This document shows, piece after piece, positions 26,748 through 28,556 of a stretch of 28,556 bases of DNA. Under the pieces are notes generated by a model. It was not told the DNA's origin, ran no database searches, and worked only from the letters and a program-made list of their open reading frames with translations. Source of the DNA: a virus; IMG/VR virus record IMGVR_UViG_3300032132_000035, positions 1 through 28,556 of that record; one strand, 5' to 3'. The position numbers were made by a program, and so were the translations under genes. Every line of letters starts with the position of its first letter. Position 1 is the first letter of the stretch.

Positions 26748-28100
26748 CTAATTAAGCAAGGTTTTGTTATCAAGTAATTTCACATCGTGATCCGTTAGTT
26801 TTTGATCTGCTTTTTCTTTGCCAAGCATTTCAACCATCGTATCATACATCAACTCTTTCATCTTCTGCATTTCGGTGTATTGCTGCCAAATTGCCCCATT
26901 GTGAAGGTGTTGCATCCCTGTGACATTTATCATTCGATTGGGTGTTCCATCTTCATCTCGACCAACAAGTTTTAAATCGGCAAGTGTTTCATGATTATAA
27001 TTAATAAACTCATCAAACTTTGACTCTATCATACCTTTTCCATGTGAGAGATCATAAGCTCGGACAAGGTGTGCATCGTTGTAAGCATCATATGTCGTAC
27101 TTTCTACATCTGCATGGAATGAACCTTCAACATCAAAAAGAAATCGTGTATTAGTATTATCTCTAATCGATACCAAATTCCCATCTGAAGCAAGACTTTG
27201 TAATCCTGTTCCATCTGCTCTTGCACACCTAATATCAAGTGTTCCCGCGCCCCCTGTTCCTTTTGTTGTATTTGTACCACCTGCATAAGATTGTATAATA
27301 AATGGATTAACTACTTCATCATCCAAAACAGTCAATTCACATCCTCCACTTCCCGCTGCCTTTTTTATCATAGTAAATGTATCTGTTTCTGCAATTGTTG
27401 TCATTCCGTGTGCGCAATCACTTGATTTCAAAGCAAGTATTTCATTATCAGCCGCACCTTGATTGATGGTAAGGCCTTGAGTCATGTTGGCGTTTGCGGT
27501 GTCGCCGATAAAAACTTGTCCGGCAGAGTCAATTGTCATCGCTTGAGAACTATTTGTAAATAGTCTCATACTGTTATCTGAATGTAAATAATCAATTCGC
27601 CCAATGGTAGAACTATCTGCATTTCCAAAATATAAATGATTCCCACCTGATCCAAAGAATTGAATACCGGTTTGTGCGGTGTCTGTTGAACCAACAACTA
27701 AATCATCTGCTTCGCCATCAGGTGTTCCAGCTGGAGTTGTGTCGTCTTTTGAAAACAAACCCTGTAAACCGGTTATATTCCCTGCAAATGTGGTGTTGCC
27801 AGATATCTCCACCGCACCATTAATATCAATTGTGGTTGCGTTTATTTCAATTTCTGTATCAGAAACCAAATCAAGTACACCATCTGCCGATTGATGTATA
27901 TAAGTTCCTGTGTCACCAAACTCTAATCGGTTGGTGCTTGACATCATCAACGCATCCGATGCGATAGTGAATCCAAAAGTTGTTCCATTGTCACCGTCCT
28001 TTACGCTGACGTGTGTTGTTGAGTTACCGCCACCATCCGCATCAACGTGTAAAAGTTGCTCGTACGAGGAAGCGATACTTTGTGAGCCTAAAGCTGCCAT
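26748..28100 (-). CDS. tail fibre / receptor-binding-like protein
   Basis: The 450-residue product is very rich in Asp, Thr, Gly, Asn and Ser with short beta-strand periodicity (IHQSADGVLDLVSDTEIEIN, IDINGAVEISGNTTFAGNIT), typical of marine-phage fibre and appendage proteins that form trimeric beta-helices. The C-terminal 100 residues (KFDEFINYNHETLADLKLVG, QQYTEMQKMKELMYDTMVEM) are helical, as in C-terminal trimerisation or chaperone regions. The start ATG 28100 has AAGGAGATATTAAA. Its place just after the head genes is unusual. Confidence 0.75.
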   Translation of the reverse strand: MAALGSQSIASSYEQLLHVDADGGGNSTTHVSVKDGDNGTTFGFTIASDALMMSSTNRLEFGDTGTYIHQSADGVLDLVSDTEIEINATTIDINGAVEISGNTTFAGNITGLQGLFSKDDTTPAGTPDGEADDLVVGSTDTAQTGIQFFGSGGNHLYFGNADSSTIGRIDYLHSDNSMRLFTNSSQAMTIDSAGQVFIGDTANANMTQGLTINQGAADNEILALKSSDCAHGMTTIAETDTFTMIKKAAGSGGCELTVLDDEVVNPFIIQSYAGGTNTTKGTGGAGTLDIRCARADGTGLQSLASDGNLVSIRDNTNTRFLFDVEGSFHADVESTTYDAYNDAHLVRAYDLSHGKGMIESKFDEFINYNHETLADLKLVGRDEDGTPNRMINVTGMQHLHNGAIWQQYTEMQKMKELMYDTMVEMLGKEKADQKLTDHDVKLLDNKTLLN

Positions 28101-28118
28101 TTTAATATCTCCTTAATT

Positions 28119-28244
28119 TTAAACAATGTTTTGCCACTTGCGTTCTTCGTTGGTCCAAGTGTCATTTATACTTCGCCATAAATCCCGAACCAAACGAGCC
28201 GTTTGACTTGGAATAGTGACGAATTTTAATCCTAATTTTAACAT
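28119..28244 (-). CDS. small basic protein between decoration and fibre genes
   Basis: ATG 28244 overlaps the upstream stop as TAATG and gives 41 residues: MLKLGLKFVTIPSQTARLVR, then DLWRSINDTWTNEERKWQNI. The frame fills a 126-base gap that is otherwise unexplained. Basic N-terminus, tryptophan-rich helix, no ribosome site but direct translational coupling. Family unknown. Confidence 0.65.
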   Translation of the reverse strand: MLKLGLKFVTIPSQTARLVRDLWRSINDTWTNEERKWQNIV

Positions 28245-28556
28245 TAGCCGACGTATGCGAGACACGCACCCGAAGCTAATGTAAATCCTGTCCACCTACC
28301 GTAGATGGTCATTCCCTGGGGAAATGTTTCGCCATCTATTGCAGCACCGCCATCCGCATCGATTAGTGTTCCCGCGCCTGTATCGTCTGGAAAGAGTTGT
28401 TCCGTTTCCGCGATTAGTCCCCCGCTACCGGAAGCGAATACTGTATCTTCGGTGAATTGGATTGCGACAAAGACACCCGATCCCGCGCCACAAGTGACGG
28501 CAGTCGTACCCGTCACAAATATTGAACCGGCTTGTCCCATTGCTAAATTTTGTGCT
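28244..28556 (-). CDS. decoration-like virion structural protein, C-terminal part (same gene as 1-156)
   Basis: This is the remainder of the gene at 1-156 on the circular genome; bases 28430-28556 duplicate 1-127. On the linear window it appears 5'-truncated, and an in-frame ATG at 28540 is not the true start. Stop TAA is at 28244-28246, overlapping the next start. The C-terminal sequence (GETFPQGMTIYGRWTGFTLA, then GACLAYVG) is the most conserved-looking part of the product. Confidence 0.8.
   Translation of the reverse strand, partial: AQNLAMGQAGSIFVTGTTAVTCGAGSGVFVAIQFTEDTVFASGSGGLIAETEQLFPDDTGAGTLIDADGGAAIDGETFPQGMTIYGRWTGFTLASGACLAYVG
28430..28556. repeat. terminal direct repeat, right copy (circular overlap)
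   Basis: Identical over 127 bases to 1-127. Count it once when computing genome length or gene number. Confidence 0.93.

Noticed and set aside
1-28556. Integrase, excisionase, CI-type repressor, tRNA genes or CRISPR array
   Set aside because: I looked for tyrosine/serine recombinase motifs, cloverleaf sequences and regularly spaced repeats and found none. A temperate lifestyle is not supported.

Overview
The window is one circular dsDNA tailed-phage genome. Bases 1-127 and 28430-28556 are the same sequence, so the unit genome is about 28,429 bp and one gene crosses the join. Every supported gene lies on the minus strand. The tail genes (tube, frameshifted assembly chaperone pair, short tape measure, large hub-like protein, no sheath) point to a siphovirus with a tail of roughly 60 nm, judged from the 410-residue tape measure. 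I see no integrase, repressor, tRNA or CRISPR. The host cannot be named. Secreted thioredoxin-fold and metal-binding (HMA) proteins and a GH108-type muramidase suggest a Gram-negative, probably environmental, bacterium.

The layout is one head-to-tail transcription circle. A single intergenic island (14574-14844) holds a probable promoter, a structured leader and, just upstream of these, a rho-independent terminator. Reading leftward from this island come the early genes (14573 to 7006): small unknown proteins, a probable recombination protein, a replication-initiator-like protein, a NinG-like protein, an orphan DNA methyltransferase, a DEDDy exonuclease with zinc ribbons, and a sigma-region-4-like protein. 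Next is packaging and the head (6889 to 28244 across the join): small and large terminase, portal, minor head protein, scaffold, a major capsid gene split by a group I intron, and a decoration-like protein. The right half (28244 to 14845) carries a fibre-like protein, a lysis block (coiled-coil proteins, holin candidates, endolysin), neck proteins, tail tube, chaperones, tape measure, hub-like protein, and finally a run of small membrane/secreted genes that ends at the terminator. Neighbouring genes mostly overlap by ATGA, GTGA, TTGA or TAATG, so translation is widely coupled.

The strongest discoveries are: (1) a 255-nt, ORF-less group IA-like intron inside the major capsid gene, with P1 to P9 readable and exact in-frame exons; (2) a 5' leader with two long interleaved inverted repeats (pseudoknot or switch) before the first early gene, and a second structured leader apparently read through inside the fused gene that follows; (3) a distal operon encoding a secreted HMA-domain protein, a secreted thioredoxin-fold protein whose WCGPCK site reads WSDDNK, and several related membrane/coiled-coil proteins; (4) a -1 slippery site joining the two tail assembly chaperone genes.
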